Source: CALODL01 sp942492115 (GTDB lineage Bacteria; Planctomycetota; Phycisphaerae; UBA1845; CAIVHJ01). Taken from it: a DNA stretch of 64,000 nucleotides. The position numbers and the translations under genes were made by a program. The notes beneath the pieces are model-generated. The model was not told the origin of the DNA, did not search any database, and worked only from the letters and a program-made list of their open reading frames with translations. Within the stretch, counting starts at the first letter, position 1; the number at the start of each line of letters is the position of its first letter. The stretch is from the NCBI GenBank assembly GCA_942492115.1, contig CALODL010000022.1, positions 164,931 to 228,930 on the forward strand. Direction: 5' to 3'. Of the stretch, positions 1-8,866 are shown piece after piece.

Positions 1-475
1 GATCGACCAACCCGCTATCGAACAACTCGGCCGGGTCGCCATTGAAACTGAGTTCCAGGATCATTTCGTGAACGGGCTGGTCATCGATGAACCCAGTGCG
101 ATAGACGCCACTACCCGTGATTTCAATGTCCTGTTGCAGGTGGAGTGTCCAGTTAACATTGCTGATCTCATACTGTGTCAATCCGGGAACCTCACTGGGG
201 ACCAGCGTCAACCCGAACGTGCCTTCAAAATCAAGCGCCAGTGACAGTGGGCACATGCACGAGAATCGCCCCGACGGGAAACACCCCTGCATATAAGACG
301 CGTCTCCCGTAAGGCCATACAAGAGGCTTGGCGATTCTTCCAGGGCAGGCGTGTCGTCTCTGAGGTCGGCGGTTGGGCCTTGTAACTCGGTCTTGTGTCC
401 GGGCTGGGTCTGCGCGTCTTGAGCAAACACGGGTGCTGGTGCGAATAATACGGCGACGATCAGAATACGTGTCAT
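1..475 (-). CDS. Secreted protein of unknown function, C-terminus cut by window edge
   Basis: The gene starts at ATG 475 and stays open to the left edge, giving the first 158 residues. A clear ribosome site (AGGAG, 7 nt before the ATG) supports the start. Residues 1-19 (MTRILIVAVLFAPAPVFAQ) are a typical signal peptide with an A-x-A-type cleavage site. The mature part begins with a Gln/Thr/Pro-rich linker. It then has a short Cys cluster (CFPSGRFSCMCPLSL, about residues 70-84) and alternating beta-strand-like sequence. I do not recognise a family; small secreted proteins with a C-x-C-P motif ahead of a beta-sandwich are common in planctomycetes. It is divergent from the sigma-factor gene at 673. 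The real length is unknown because the stop lies outside the window. Confidence 0.72.
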   Translation of the reverse strand, partial: MTRILIVAVLFAPAPVFAQDAQTQPGHKTELQGPTADLRDDTPALEESPSLLYGLTGDASYMQGCFPSGRFSCMCPLSLALDFEGTFGLTLVPSEVPGLTQYEISNVNWTLHLQQDIEITGSGVYRTGFIDDQPVHEMILELSFNGDPAELFDSGLVD

Positions 476-564
476 CGTGGGACTCCTGTTGTATTCGGCA
501 CGCCCATGAGAGGAGAAAGGGCTTTACTCCAAGCGGACCAATTGAATTATAATCGAAGCGTGCC

Positions 565-626
565 GATCCGCGCCGTGGATCTTGCGGGCCAGCGTCACAC
601 ATACAAGCGAATTCAAGGCGCGGATC
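565..626. repeat. 10-bp perfect inverted repeat in sigma-factor leader
   Basis: GATCCGCGCC (565-574) and GGCGCGGATC (617-626) are exact inverted copies separated by 42 nt. A weaker CTTG/CAAG pair lies inside the loop. The structure sits 46 nt before the ATG at 673, so it could fold in the 5' leader of the sigma-kinase mRNA or be a bipartite operator. A TATAAT box at 548-553, readable on both strands, lies just upstream between the two divergent genes. Confidence 0.45.
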
Positions 627-672
627 CCGTCAATTATCTTCGTGTTTATCTAGAGCCTTGGGTCACACTGCA

Positions 673-1239
673 ATGAATTCCCCGCAGCCACCGTTGGCAC
701 ATCTTCTCGATCACAAAGGAAGCAATCCGCCCGGGCATCTTCATGAAGCGATTCCCATGCTTTACGAGGAATTGCGTTCGCTGGCCCAAGCCTATCTGGC
801 GCGGGAGCGGCCCGATCATACATTGCAGCCAACCGCCCTGGTTCACGAAGCCTATATTCGCCTCCTGGGTAAAGAGGGTTTGCACTACCGCGGCCGCGCA
901 CAGTTCTTCAGCCTGATGTCCAAGGTCATGCGCCAGGTCCTGGTCGATCACGGCAAGGCGCGCCGTGCCGCGAAACGGGGTGGAGGTCACTCGCGTGTCG
1001 TTCTCGACGATGTCGTGTCTTTGTTCGGGGCACCGAGTATCGATATCGTGGCACTTGACGAGGCACTGTCAAAACTGGATCAGCTCGATCCACAACAGGG
1101 CCGGATCGTCGAACTGCGTTTCTTTGGCGGACTGACCATCAAGGAGATCGCTGATCTTCTGGGGGTGTCCCAGAGTACGGTCGAGCGTGACTGGAGACTG
1201 GCTCGTGCATGGTTGCGTTGCCAGATGGATCCCACATGA
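673..1239 (+). CDS. ECF-type RNA polymerase sigma factor (TIGR02999-like)
   Basis: A 188-aa sigma factor of the planctomycete/acidobacterial ECF subfamily that normally sits beside Ser/Thr kinases. Region 2 is visible in ARERPDHTLQPTALVHEAYIR and the following segment ending in MRQVLVDHGKARRA. Region 4 is the helix-turn-helix LTIKEIADLLGVSQSTVERDW near the C-terminus. The ATG at 673 is chosen over the in-frame TTG at 658 because homologues begin shortly before the 'HEAIPMLYEELRSLA' stretch. Its TGA overlaps the kinase ATG (ATGA at 1236-1239), so the two are translationally coupled and probably one signalling unit. This inference rests on gene order; target promoters cannot be seen here. Confidence 0.9.
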   Translation: MNSPQPPLAHLLDHKGSNPPGHLHEAIPMLYEELRSLAQAYLARERPDHTLQPTALVHEAYIRLLGKEGLHYRGRAQFFSLMSKVMRQVLVDHGKARRAAKRGGGHSRVVLDDVVSLFGAPSIDIVALDEALSKLDQLDPQQGRIVELRFFGGLTIKEIADLLGVSQSTVERDWRLARAWLRCQMDPT

Positions 1240-3986
1240 ATGACCGTGCACAGCAGCAACGGTGGTTGATCGTCAAGGAGATATGGGCCGAGGCCATCGC
1301 TTTGCCTGCTGACGCCCGCGATGCATTCATTGACGCGCGTTGCGGTGCAGACCGGGCGTTAGTGGATGAGCTTCGACAGCTCCTGGACGCCGACCGCGCC
1401 GACGCTTTCTTAGATCCCCCCGATCCATCTTCGGTGGCGCGCACTCTTGTGCAGGAAGAACGCGATCCACTGCTCGGCGTCACGCTCGGCGCATACCGTG
1501 TGCAGGAACTACTCGCGTCGGGTGGCATGGGCAATGTCTACAAGGCCGGGCGCGACGACGCGCAGCTTCGTCAAGAAGTGGCGATCAAGGTCTTGAAGCG
1601 CGGACTGGATACCGAAGACATTCTTGACCGATTTCGCTACGAGCGGGACGTCCTCGCAGGCCTCAACCACCCTGGTATCGCCGGAATATTCGATGCCGGG
1701 AGTACACCCGACGGGCGACCGTACTTCGTCATGCCCTATGTGGCGGGATCGACACTGACGCAGTACTGTGATGCGCAACAGATGTCGGTGCCCGACAGAA
1801 TCGCGCTGTTCATTCAATTGTGCGAAGCCGTACAATACGCTCACCACAAGGGCGTCATCCATCGCGATCTCAAGCCTGGAAATGTTCTGGTCGATTGCGA
1901 TAGCGCGCCGCGGCCCGTGATTATTGATTTCGGTATTGCGCGCGCCGTCGAAGTCCCTCGGGGGCGAGAGCGGACTGTTCACGGCAGCACGCCCCTGGGC
2001 ACACCGGCCTACATGAGTCCCGAACAAGCAGATCCTCTACGCGAGCGCGTCGACACACGCACCGACGTCTTTTCGTTGGGCATGATTCTGTACAAGCTTC
2101 TGATCGGCGTATTGCCCACCAGTTCCGGTCATCGCGCGGGTCCTCTGCCGCCGATGAGCACGAGATTTCAGTCGCTGCCCGACAAGGAACGTATTGCGGC
2201 ATCGCGTTCGACCTCGGTACGAGATCTCCTCGCCAGCGTACGCGGAGAATTGGACTGGATCGGGTTGAAAGCGCTGGCCCATGATCCTGGTGAACGCTAT
2301 TCGGCCGTGGCTGACCTGGTGACGGACCTGGCGGACGCAGCCATGGGGCGAGCAGTCAGCGTTGGGCCGCCGTCTCCCGCATATCGCATACGCAAATGGA
2401 TCGGCTGTCACCAAACGATCGCGGCGTTACTGACTGTTCTGCTGATCGTCATGGTGGCCGGCGCGGCAGGGACGGCAATTGGATTGGTTCGGGCCCGTCG
2501 CGCCGAGAGCAGTGCTCGCCAGGAGGCGCGGATGGCACAAGCAATCAACGAATTCCTGCACGAGGCATTGGCTGCCGCCAATCCTTACGCAGGCAGCGCG
2601 GATGTGACCGTCCGCGATATGGTGGACGAAGCTGCCGCCCGCATCGACCAGAATCTTGCGGAGCATCCCGCGACCCAGGTTGCTGTTCGCCGGACGATTG
2701 CTCGCACCTACTCAGGACTCGGACTGTTCGAATCAGCCGCGCTTCACCTGCGCAAGGCACTCGCCCTGGGGATCGATCGCCATGCCGTAGCGGTTGATTT
2801 GGCGGAAGTCTTGCACCGCATGGGCAACGATACCGAGGCGGCGGAACTTGCGCGAAGCGTCCTGCCACACTACGAATCCAACGGCCCGCTTGCCGCCAGT
2901 GCTCGAACAGCGATCGTTCTTGGCGATGTCCTCACGACTCTCGGCCATCAGGACGAAGCCGAACAAATGTACAGGCAGGCGTTGCGTTGGCGGCGGCAGG
3001 TGCACAATCCCGCAGAATTATCCCACGTGCTGACACGATTGGGCCTCCAGCAACGTACGGTCGGCGACTACGCAGAAGCAGAAACGCTGCTCACAGAGGC
3101 AGTAGAGCTCTTGGGTGAACGCGGTGACCTCATCGAGGGGGAGACTTTGCGCCACCTTGGTTTCGTCATGTGCGACCAGGGCCGATTCTCCGATGCCACG
3201 CCGATGCTTCGACGGGCCCTGGATCTTCATCGGCGCGGACTACCCGCCCACCACGATACCCTCGCCCGGGTGCTGAATGATCTTGCAATGGTCGAAAAAA
3301 ACAACGGCCACTATGCCGCGGCAGAGGAGCTGTATCGTGAAGCACTCGAGATTCACATCGATGCCCTGGGACCTGATCATCGCGAAGTGGCGATTACACG
3401 CAACAACCTCGCGGCAGTATTGGCTAGACAACACATGTTCGAAGAATCGTGTGCCCTGTACAGGCAAGCTCTGGGTGATATGAAACGTTTGTTTGGCGCA
3501 GACCATCTCTTCGTGGCAACGACCCAGCACAACCTCGGTGCTGTCTTCCTGGCGATGGGCGACGTGCGTGCGGCAGACATAGCATTGCAGAGTGCTTACG
3601 ATCTACGGCGCGATCAACTGGACGCAGATCATCCACATGTCGCGATCAGTCTTGTGCGTCTTGCCGAACTTCGCGTCATGACTGGGGATCTTGCACAAGC
3701 AGAACATTTCGCGAGGCAGGCGCTGCGTATTCGGCAGCACAGTTTCTCATCCGCGCACTGGACCATTGGTGAAGCATTGGGAGTGCTCGGTGCCGTATTG
3801 CTCGTGCGCGGGCAACATCAGGATGGAGAACATGCACTGGTCGAAGCCTCGCAGATCCTGCATCAGGCGGTGGGCGCAGAGCATCCCGAGGCGCGCAAGG
3901 TCGACCGTCGTCTGGCGTTGTACTACGAGAGTCGAGCAGCAGCTGAGGTGGAGTCGCTCGAGCAGAATCAAGGACGAGAGCAGTAA
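1236..3986 (+). CDS. Membrane Ser/Thr protein kinase with TPR sensor domain
   Basis: A 916-aa Hanks-type kinase. The ATG at 1236 overlaps the sigma stop and is preferred to a GTG at 1209. The kinase domain spans about residues 85-370: glycine loop SGGMGNVY (~94), VAIK lysine (~117), catalytic HRDLKPGN (~208) and DFGIA (~230), all intact. A transmembrane helix lies at about 396-420 (LLTVLLIVMVAGAAGTAIGL). Residues ~485-905 are tandem TPRs, several of the A-x-x-Y/L-x-x-AL-x-x-R type, including TPR_12-like pairs. The TPR half would lie on the far side of the membrane from the kinase. Coupling with the ECF sigma factor suggests that the kinase or its TPR ligand controls sigma activity; that is inference from the family pattern. 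Confidence 0.93.
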   Translation: MNDRAQQQRWLIVKEIWAEAIALPADARDAFIDARCGADRALVDELRQLLDADRADAFLDPPDPSSVARTLVQEERDPLLGVTLGAYRVQELLASGGMGNVYKAGRDDAQLRQEVAIKVLKRGLDTEDILDRFRYERDVLAGLNHPGIAGIFDAGSTPDGRPYFVMPYVAGSTLTQYCDAQQMSVPDRIALFIQLCEAVQYAHHKGVIHRDLKPGNVLVDCDSAPRPVIIDFGIARAVEVPRGRERTVHGSTPLGTPAYMSPEQADPLRERVDTRTDVFSLGMILYKLLIGVLPTSSGHRAGPLPPMSTRFQSLPDKERIAASRSTSVRDLLASVRGELDWIGLKALAHDPGERYSAVADLVTDLADAAMGRAVSVGPPSPAYRIRKWIGCHQTIAALLTVLLIVMVAGAAGTAIGLVRARRAESSARQEARMAQAINEFLHEALAAANPYAGSADVTVRDMVDEAAARIDQNLAEHPATQVAVRRTIARTYSGLGLFESAALHLRKALALGIDRHAVAVDLAEVLHRMGNDTEAAELARSVLPHYESNGPLAASARTAIVLGDVLTTLGHQDEAEQMYRQALRWRRQVHNPAELSHVLTRLGLQQRTVGDYAEAETLLTEAVELLGERGDLIEGETLRHLGFVMCDQGRFSDATPMLRRALDLHRRGLPAHHDTLARVLNDLAMVEKNNGHYAAAEELYREALEIHIDALGPDHREVAITRNNLAAVLARQHMFEESCALYRQALGDMKRLFGADHLFVATTQHNLGAVFLAMGDVRAADIALQSAYDLRRDQLDADHPHVAISLVRLAELRVMTGDLAQAEHFARQALRIRQHSFSSAHWTIGEALGVLGAVLLVRGQHQDGEHALVEASQILHQAVGAEHPEARKVDRRLALYYESRAAAEVESLEQNQGREQ

Positions 3987-4028
3987 GTGGGGCGGATGAC
4001 GATGTGCGGGTTCTGAGCAACAAGTATG

Positions 4029-4394
4029 TCAGCGGCCCGGGCGAGCCAGAAAATCGACCACCGTGTCGACATCGTTGCGAATTTCGAAGAAGCGGTCCAG
4101 ACCAGTGCTCTTGAATGCCGTGAAGACCGCCGGTGACAGCCCAACGAGGAACATACGCTGTCCGGCGCTCTTGCATTGCCTGAACAGGTCCACAAGCGCT
4201 CCCAGCACCATGCTCGAAACCGCATCGACAGAAGTCAGGTCAAGGATGACTGCTTTCTGAAAGGCCAAGTTTGCTGTGGACGTAGAGATCCTCTTGGCGC
4301 GATCGATGAGCATGTAGTCAATCTGGCCTGCAGAAAAGGCAATCTGGGTTGCCTCTTCGTGATGATGAACTTCGATTGGATCCGGCTTGCTCAT
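4029..4394 (-). CDS. STAS-domain anti-anti-sigma-factor-like protein
   Basis: A 121-aa single-domain protein. The ATG at 4394 has GGAGG 4 nt upstream, so the longer reading frame back to 4445 is not used. The core DLTSVDAVSSMVLGALVDLF matches the conserved STAS strand-loop-helix, with the Ser pair at the position phosphorylated by HPK-like kinases in SpoIIAA/RsbV proteins. No partner RsbW-type kinase or phosphatase is in the window. It converges on the kinase gene with 42 bp between stops. It may be a general stress or partner-switching component, but no operon context shows its target. Confidence 0.85.
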   Translation of the reverse strand: MSKPDPIEVHHHEEATQIAFSAGQIDYMLIDRAKRISTSTANLAFQKAVILDLTSVDAVSSMVLGALVDLFRQCKSAGQRMFLVGLSPAVFTAFKSTGLDRFFEIRNDVDTVVDFLARPGR

Positions 4395-4490
4395 GCGGCC
4401 TCCGTGCAACAATCGGCGTAGTGGCTGTATCGACCGGATGGCCACGGTGCTTGTCCTGATTATTGGGTGTGGCAGGCCTTGGGCTTGGGG

Positions 4491-5411
4491 CTACTTGAGC
4501 CCGGAAAACAGTTCTGTTGAGAAATAGCGTTCCATCCGGTCCGGAAAAACGGTCACGACGACGGCGCCAGCGGGCAGGTCCTGGACGGCCCGCTGCGCGG
4601 CCCAATAGTTCAGGCCCGAACTGGGGCCGACCGGAAAGCCCATGGCGATCAGTCGACGTGTACAATCGAGGGCGTCATCATCATCGACATCCAGTTCCTT
4701 CAGGCCGGGAAGGTTTGCGGTGTTATAGACAGTCGACAGTCCTTCGACGACACCAGGAATGCGCGTACTGAAGCTCGTGCACTCGACTTCCCTGTACGAA
4801 TGACCAACGGGCCGAGCTGCGAATGGTCGCGGTGTACACCCATAGTCGAGACAGCCTTTGAACAGGCCCACGAGAGTCCCGCCCGTTCCGACCCCGCTCA
4901 CTACGGCGTCGACGGATTGACCACACAATTGCGCCATGATTTCCCGACAGGTGTGGAACCGGTGGGCAGCGGCGTTGTCCGGATTGGAGAACTGTTGAGG
5001 CAGGAATGCGCGGCGCGATGGAGCCTCGCGCCGGGCCAGGTCGAGTGCGCCATGGATGCCTTTGTCCGCCGGCGAGAACACGACCTCACCCCCAAGGGCG
5101 CGAATCATCAGGCTCCGTTCGCTGCTGACGCCCTCAGGCATGACCGCCAGGAACTGCAGATTCAATTGCGCGCAGGCAAGGGCCATCGCGATGCTCGTCG
5201 AACCGCTCGAGGCCTCGACGACCCAGTCGCCCGGATGAATGTCTCCGCGGCGAAGTGCCTTGCCCAGTATGTAGCCGGCAATGCGGTCTTTGGTCGATCC
5301 GCTGGGATTGAAGTATTCGAGTTTGCACCAGATCCGAGGCCGCGCCGGGTCGATTTGCACTGCAACCAGCGGGGTCGATCCACAGTTATCGATGTACCGG
5401 TTCGGCACCAT
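4491..5411 (-). CDS. PLP-dependent cysteine-synthase-family enzyme
   Basis: A 306-aa fold-type II PLP enzyme (cysteine synthase / cystathionine beta-synthase family). The PLP-binding lysine is K41 in NPSGSTKDR, and the phosphate loop is GVGTGGT near residue 175. The substrate loop reads EASSGSTSIAMA (about 67-78), where canonical cysteine synthases have T-S-G-N-T-G. The SSGST form is known from cysteine-desulfhydrase-like members such as mycobacterial Cds1, so O-acetylserine sulfhydrylase activity should not be assumed. A C-terminal VGPSSGLNYWAA segment is typical of the family. No strong ribosome site precedes the ATG at 5411. It is downstream of rtcR on the same strand with a 128-bp gap; co-transcription is possible but not shown. 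Confidence 0.85.
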   Translation of the reverse strand: MVPNRYIDNCGSTPLVAVQIDPARPRIWCKLEYFNPSGSTKDRIAGYILGKALRRGDIHPGDWVVEASSGSTSIAMALACAQLNLQFLAVMPEGVSSERSLMIRALGGEVVFSPADKGIHGALDLARREAPSRRAFLPQQFSNPDNAAAHRFHTCREIMAQLCGQSVDAVVSGVGTGGTLVGLFKGCLDYGCTPRPFAARPVGHSYREVECTSFSTRIPGVVEGLSTVYNTANLPGLKELDVDDDDALDCTRRLIAMGFPVGPSSGLNYWAAQRAVQDLPAGAVVVTVFPDRMERYFSTELFSGLK

Positions 5412-5539
5412 GCTGGTGTTATACCACGCCCGCCAAATCGGCTACAGACAACAATGACATTGGCGTCAGCTGCTCGATCGGATTCATCACGGAGCACAAC
5501 ATGGATTACGCCACGAAGCGGCGGCGGCGGCAGTGGGTG

Positions 5540-7141
5540 CTATCCGGGAGCGACCTTGGACCAGTCGAGGTCAAACCGCCCAAGATACTTTCGTAAGCGG
5601 TCGGCATCATTCGTGATTTTTCGCCGCTGCCGCGATACGGCAAACAATCGCCGCCCCGCGTCGGACAATGTCTGAGAAACCCGACAGACTCGAATGACGC
5701 CGGCAAGTTGTACCCGATCAAATTCATCCAGTTCGCCAGACTGTTCCCCGAGCACTTCCTTGAGCAGAATATCATCGTTCGAGTCGATCGACCCGCTCGA
5801 GCGGCCCCACGATTTTTGCAGGCGCCCAATTTCCCCATCGACGACCTCGCGCGTGATTCGGCCCGCCGGGGCCATGGTCGTCATGCGTGCGATGGCCGCG
5901 TTGAGGTCGCGGAAATTACCCGACCACCGTGCGGACGGTGACATGGCGAAATCGATGAAGCGATCAAACGCCTCCTTGTTGAAGCGAAAGGTACGACCCG
6001 TACGACTTGCGACCTGCGTCAATTCGAAGTGAATATTGGGTTCGATGTCCTCGCGGCGCTGTGCAATGCCCGGGAGTTCGAATGACCACATGTCGATCCG
6101 AGAAAGCAAGTCTTCCCTGAAACGTCCCCGTCGTACCGCGTCACCCAAATCACGGTTGGTTCCACAGATCAATTGAAAGTCACTGGTCACTTCGTGATCT
6201 GACCCGAGGGGGAGGAAGGCTTTTTCCTCGATAGCGCGCAACAGCATTGTCTGTTCATCCATACCGAGTTCGCCTACTTCATCAAGGAATAGCAGGCCGA
6301 GGTGCGCTTCACGCAACAAACCGTTCCGATCCTGGCTTGCTCCAGTAAAAGCGCCACGCTGATGGCCGAACAGTGTCGACATCGTCGCATCACCACGCAG
6401 TGTAGCGCAATTCACTTCGACGAATTGCCCCGTAATGCCATGCCGGTGTTTCTTGAGCTCGTGGATACGTCGTGCCAGGCTGGACTTTCCAGCACCCGTT
6501 GGGCCGGTCAGCAGGATGGGCGCCTCGGAGTGGATGGCAACGTGCTCGATGTCATCGATGAGTCGATTGAACGACTTGTTGCGCGTGGCGATACCGGCCT
6601 TCAGGTATTCCGTGGCCTCCTGTTGCTCGCGGGCGAACCGTTGTGCAATCCGATCGTACCTGGACAGATCCAGATCAATGATTGCATAGCGCCCCGGATG
6701 CCCCCGGTCAGCCCTGTGGGGCGGAGCGGTTTGAATCAGCTGAGCCGGGACGTGGCGCGACTCAGCCAGCAGGAACGTACAGATCTGGACCACATGCGTC
6801 CCGGTCGTCATGTGCACCAGGTACCGTTCGCGATCGGTATCAAAGGGGTATTTTCGCGCAAAATCATGCAGGCAGGCGTACACCCCCTCGAAGTCCCACG
6901 GGTCTTTCCAGGTCATATCATGGAGGCGGACTTCGGTCTCGGGGGCCACCGATCTGATGTCGTCTGCGACCTGGGTCGCGAGGCGCGTGGCATGGGGGCC
7001 GACGAGCAGCTCGAGGCGCGAGACGAGCAGGTCTTCCTGTTGACACAGCGCAACGGTGGGACGCCACGTTGACCAGCGGTCGGGGCCGTGGCCCGCATCG
7101 AGATTGATGCCCAGGGTGCCTATTACGACATATCCAGTCAT
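5540..7141 (-). CDS. rtcR: RtcR, sigma-54-dependent activator of the RNA repair operon
   Basis: A 533-aa protein with the RtcR architecture. Residues ~1-185 form the CARF-type ligand domain, with the signature MTTGTHVVQIC at 111-121. Residues ~190-430 form the sigma-54 AAA+ domain: Walker A GPTGAGKS 213-220, GAFTGA loop 263-268, Walker B LLFLDE 283-288. The C-terminal ~90 residues are the DNA-binding part. In the family the CARF domain senses RNA ends with cyclic phosphate and then activates rtcBA transcription. The divergent rtcBA operon has a perfect -24/-12 promoter, as expected. The ATG at 7141 gives the normal family length. Confidence 0.95.
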   Translation of the reverse strand: MTGYVVIGTLGINLDAGHGPDRWSTWRPTVALCQQEDLLVSRLELLVGPHATRLATQVADDIRSVAPETEVRLHDMTWKDPWDFEGVYACLHDFARKYPFDTDRERYLVHMTTGTHVVQICTFLLAESRHVPAQLIQTAPPHRADRGHPGRYAIIDLDLSRYDRIAQRFAREQQEATEYLKAGIATRNKSFNRLIDDIEHVAIHSEAPILLTGPTGAGKSSLARRIHELKKHRHGITGQFVEVNCATLRGDATMSTLFGHQRGAFTGASQDRNGLLREAHLGLLFLDEVGELGMDEQTMLLRAIEEKAFLPLGSDHEVTSDFQLICGTNRDLGDAVRRGRFREDLLSRIDMWSFELPGIAQRREDIEPNIHFELTQVASRTGRTFRFNKEAFDRFIDFAMSPSARWSGNFRDLNAAIARMTTMAPAGRITREVVDGEIGRLQKSWGRSSGSIDSNDDILLKEVLGEQSGELDEFDRVQLAGVIRVCRVSQTLSDAGRRLFAVSRQRRKITNDADRLRKYLGRFDLDWSKVAPG

Positions 7142-7155
7142 GACTATCGAGTTTT

Positions 7156-7195
7156 ATAGCAGACTATCCTCTTGAATACCTCCGTAGTACGCTAC
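7156..7195. promoter_or_regulatory. Candidate RtcR upstream activating sites (two dyads)
   Basis: Two short dyads with a common form RTAG-N4-CTAY are present: ATAG-CAGA-CTAT (7156-7167) and GTAG-TACG-CTAC (7184-7195). Their centres are 28 bp apart. They lie about 84-123 bp upstream of the predicted rtcB start of transcription, the usual distance for enhancer-binding proteins, and just upstream of rtcR itself. The arms are only 4 bp, so chance is possible. Confidence 0.35.
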
Positions 7196-7252
7196 TCGCG
7201 GGCCCACAACCATAACTCCAGTTAGAACATATATTTATGATTTCCAGCAAGG

Positions 7253-7267
7253 TGGCACGGGGCTTGC
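7253..7267 (+). promoter_or_regulatory. Sigma-54 promoter of rtcBA
   Basis: TGGCAC (7253-7258), five bases, then TTGC (7264-7267). GG and GC are separated by exactly 10 nt, matching the -24/-12 consensus. It points at rtcB and lies opposite the sigma-54 activator gene rtcR. Transcription should start near 7279. Confidence 0.92.
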
Positions 7268-7318
7268 CCCTAGTCCATCGAAGTGGCGTGGCGGTGCACG
7301 AGGGTGGCATCGCTCAAC

Positions 7319-7341
7319 GGGGCGGCCCATAGGGCCGCCCC
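7319..7341 (+). promoter_or_regulatory. 10-bp GC hairpin in rtcB leader
   Basis: GGGGCGGCCC (7319-7328), loop ATA, then GGGCCGCCCC (7332-7341) form a perfect stem in the predicted 5' UTR. It is 25 nt before the rtcB start codon and ahead of the ribosome site GAGGA (7355-7359). It has no U tract, so it is unlikely to be a simple terminator. It could stabilise the mRNA 5' end or tune translation. Confidence 0.6.
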
Positions 7342-7366
7342 GGTCTTGATCTTCGAGGATAAACTG

Positions 7367-8866
7367 ATGACACGTATGACTGAGCACACGTTGATCGCAA
7401 CGGGCGAAGCGACGGCACACTTGCCGGTGGACAACGGCGCGCTGCGCCCGGTGACGGTCATCGGCACACCCGCCATTCGGGAGACTCTTGACCAGGGCTG
7501 TCTGCGTCAAGCGGTCAATTCACGCATGGCCCCCGGGGTCGATCAGGTGGTGCTGAATCCCGATGCCCACGTGGGCTACGGCGCTCCGGTGGGATGCGTC
7601 ATGGCCTCGTCGTCGCACATCTATCCCGGTCCCGTGGGTGTTGATATCAAGTGCTCGATGAGCCTGCTTCAACTCGACTTGCCCTCCGAGGCCATCGCCG
7701 AGCGCAGGGTTCGGCGGGCGTTGATCGATGCGATTTGCGCGCGAACACCAACGGGGGCCGGACGGGGGCAGCGCAGTGTGCCCAAGAGTCGGCCGGTTGA
7801 CGAGGCGCTCGGGCGGCGGGTCGCGATCGAGGGCGCTTCGGCGCGCGTATGTGCAGAACTGGGAATTCCTGTGCGCTGGGCCCAGCACTGTGAAGATGCT
7901 TTTCATGTCGGTCATGATGGATCCCGGGATACATTGGGCGCTCGACTCGACTGGTTGCTGCACGGCAACACGTTTCGTAATTTTCGTGACAAGGTCGCGC
8001 AGCTGGGTTCCTACGGAGGCGGTAACCATTTCGGCGAGTGCGAGATCGTCCATGTGGCGGATGACCGTCGAGCGCAACATTGTGCACGCGTGTTCGGGTT
8101 GCAAGATGGCCACGTCGCATTCTTGTCACACTGCGGATCACGTGGGTTTGGGCACAACCTGGCGACAGGGCAGTTCAAGGCATTGCAATACAAGTTCGAC
8201 GAGTGGGGTATTCCGTTCCCCGGCGCAGACCGCCACCTGTGCTATGCCCCCCTGGGTACGCCGGAGGCTGATGCGTATCTCGACGACATGGCGCTCGGCG
8301 CCAATTTCGCGACAGTCAACCATCTTCTGATCAACGCGCTGGTGCTCGAGGCCTTCCAGGAGGTGATTCCAGGCTGTGCCGGAGAACTGGTGTATTTCAT
8401 CAGCCACAACATTGCGCGAGAGGAGATTGTGGACAACCGCAAGACCTGGGTAATGCGTAAGGGGGCGACCCGTGCGTTTCCTGGCGGACATCATGAACTG
8501 GCAGGCACGCCGTTTGCAGCGACCGGCCATCCGATTCTGTTGCCCGGCGATCCGCAATCCGGTTCTGCCGTCATGGTCGCTGACCAGGGGGCCGTGTCGA
8601 GTTGCTATAGCGTGAACCACGGCGCGGGACGCCTCCTTGGGCGTCGGCACGCCATGCGGACACTGGATCAAGACACGATCGACGCGTCCTTCGAAGCGGG
8701 CGATATTCTGACGAATTGTCGGCGTTATCCGCGTGACGAGGCCCCTGATGCGTACAAGGACTTCGATGAAGTCCTGCGTTCGGTCAAGGCGGCCGGACTG
8801 GCAAGTGAGGTTGCTCGACTGCAGGCTCGTTTTGTGATCAAGGACGCCTCGGAGGCTGATGACTGA
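7367..8866 (+). CDS. rtcB: RtcB RNA-splicing ligase
   Basis: A 499-aa RtcB that joins 2',3'-cyclic-phosphate or 3'-phosphate ends to 5'-OH ends with GTP and Mn2+. Visible signatures are NPDAHVGYGAPVGCVM near residue 60, PGPVGVDIKCSM, YGGGNHFGE, SHCGSRGFGH, and SVNHGAGRLLGR with the histidine that is guanylylated in the family. The ATG at 7367 follows GAGGA with a 7-nt gap; the in-frame GTG at 7283 would use the leader and hairpin as coding sequence and is rejected. The length is within the longer bacterial RtcB group. It overlaps rtcA by one base (TGATG). Confidence 0.96.
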   Translation: MTRMTEHTLIATGEATAHLPVDNGALRPVTVIGTPAIRETLDQGCLRQAVNSRMAPGVDQVVLNPDAHVGYGAPVGCVMASSSHIYPGPVGVDIKCSMSLLQLDLPSEAIAERRVRRALIDAICARTPTGAGRGQRSVPKSRPVDEALGRRVAIEGASARVCAELGIPVRWAQHCEDAFHVGHDGSRDTLGARLDWLLHGNTFRNFRDKVAQLGSYGGGNHFGECEIVHVADDRRAQHCARVFGLQDGHVAFLSHCGSRGFGHNLATGQFKALQYKFDEWGIPFPGADRHLCYAPLGTPEADAYLDDMALGANFATVNHLLINALVLEAFQEVIPGCAGELVYFISHNIAREEIVDNRKTWVMRKGATRAFPGGHHELAGTPFAATGHPILLPGDPQSGSAVMVADQGAVSSCYSVNHGAGRLLGRRHAMRTLDQDTIDASFEAGDILTNCRRYPRDEAPDAYKDFDEVLRSVKAAGLASEVARLQARFVIKDASEADD

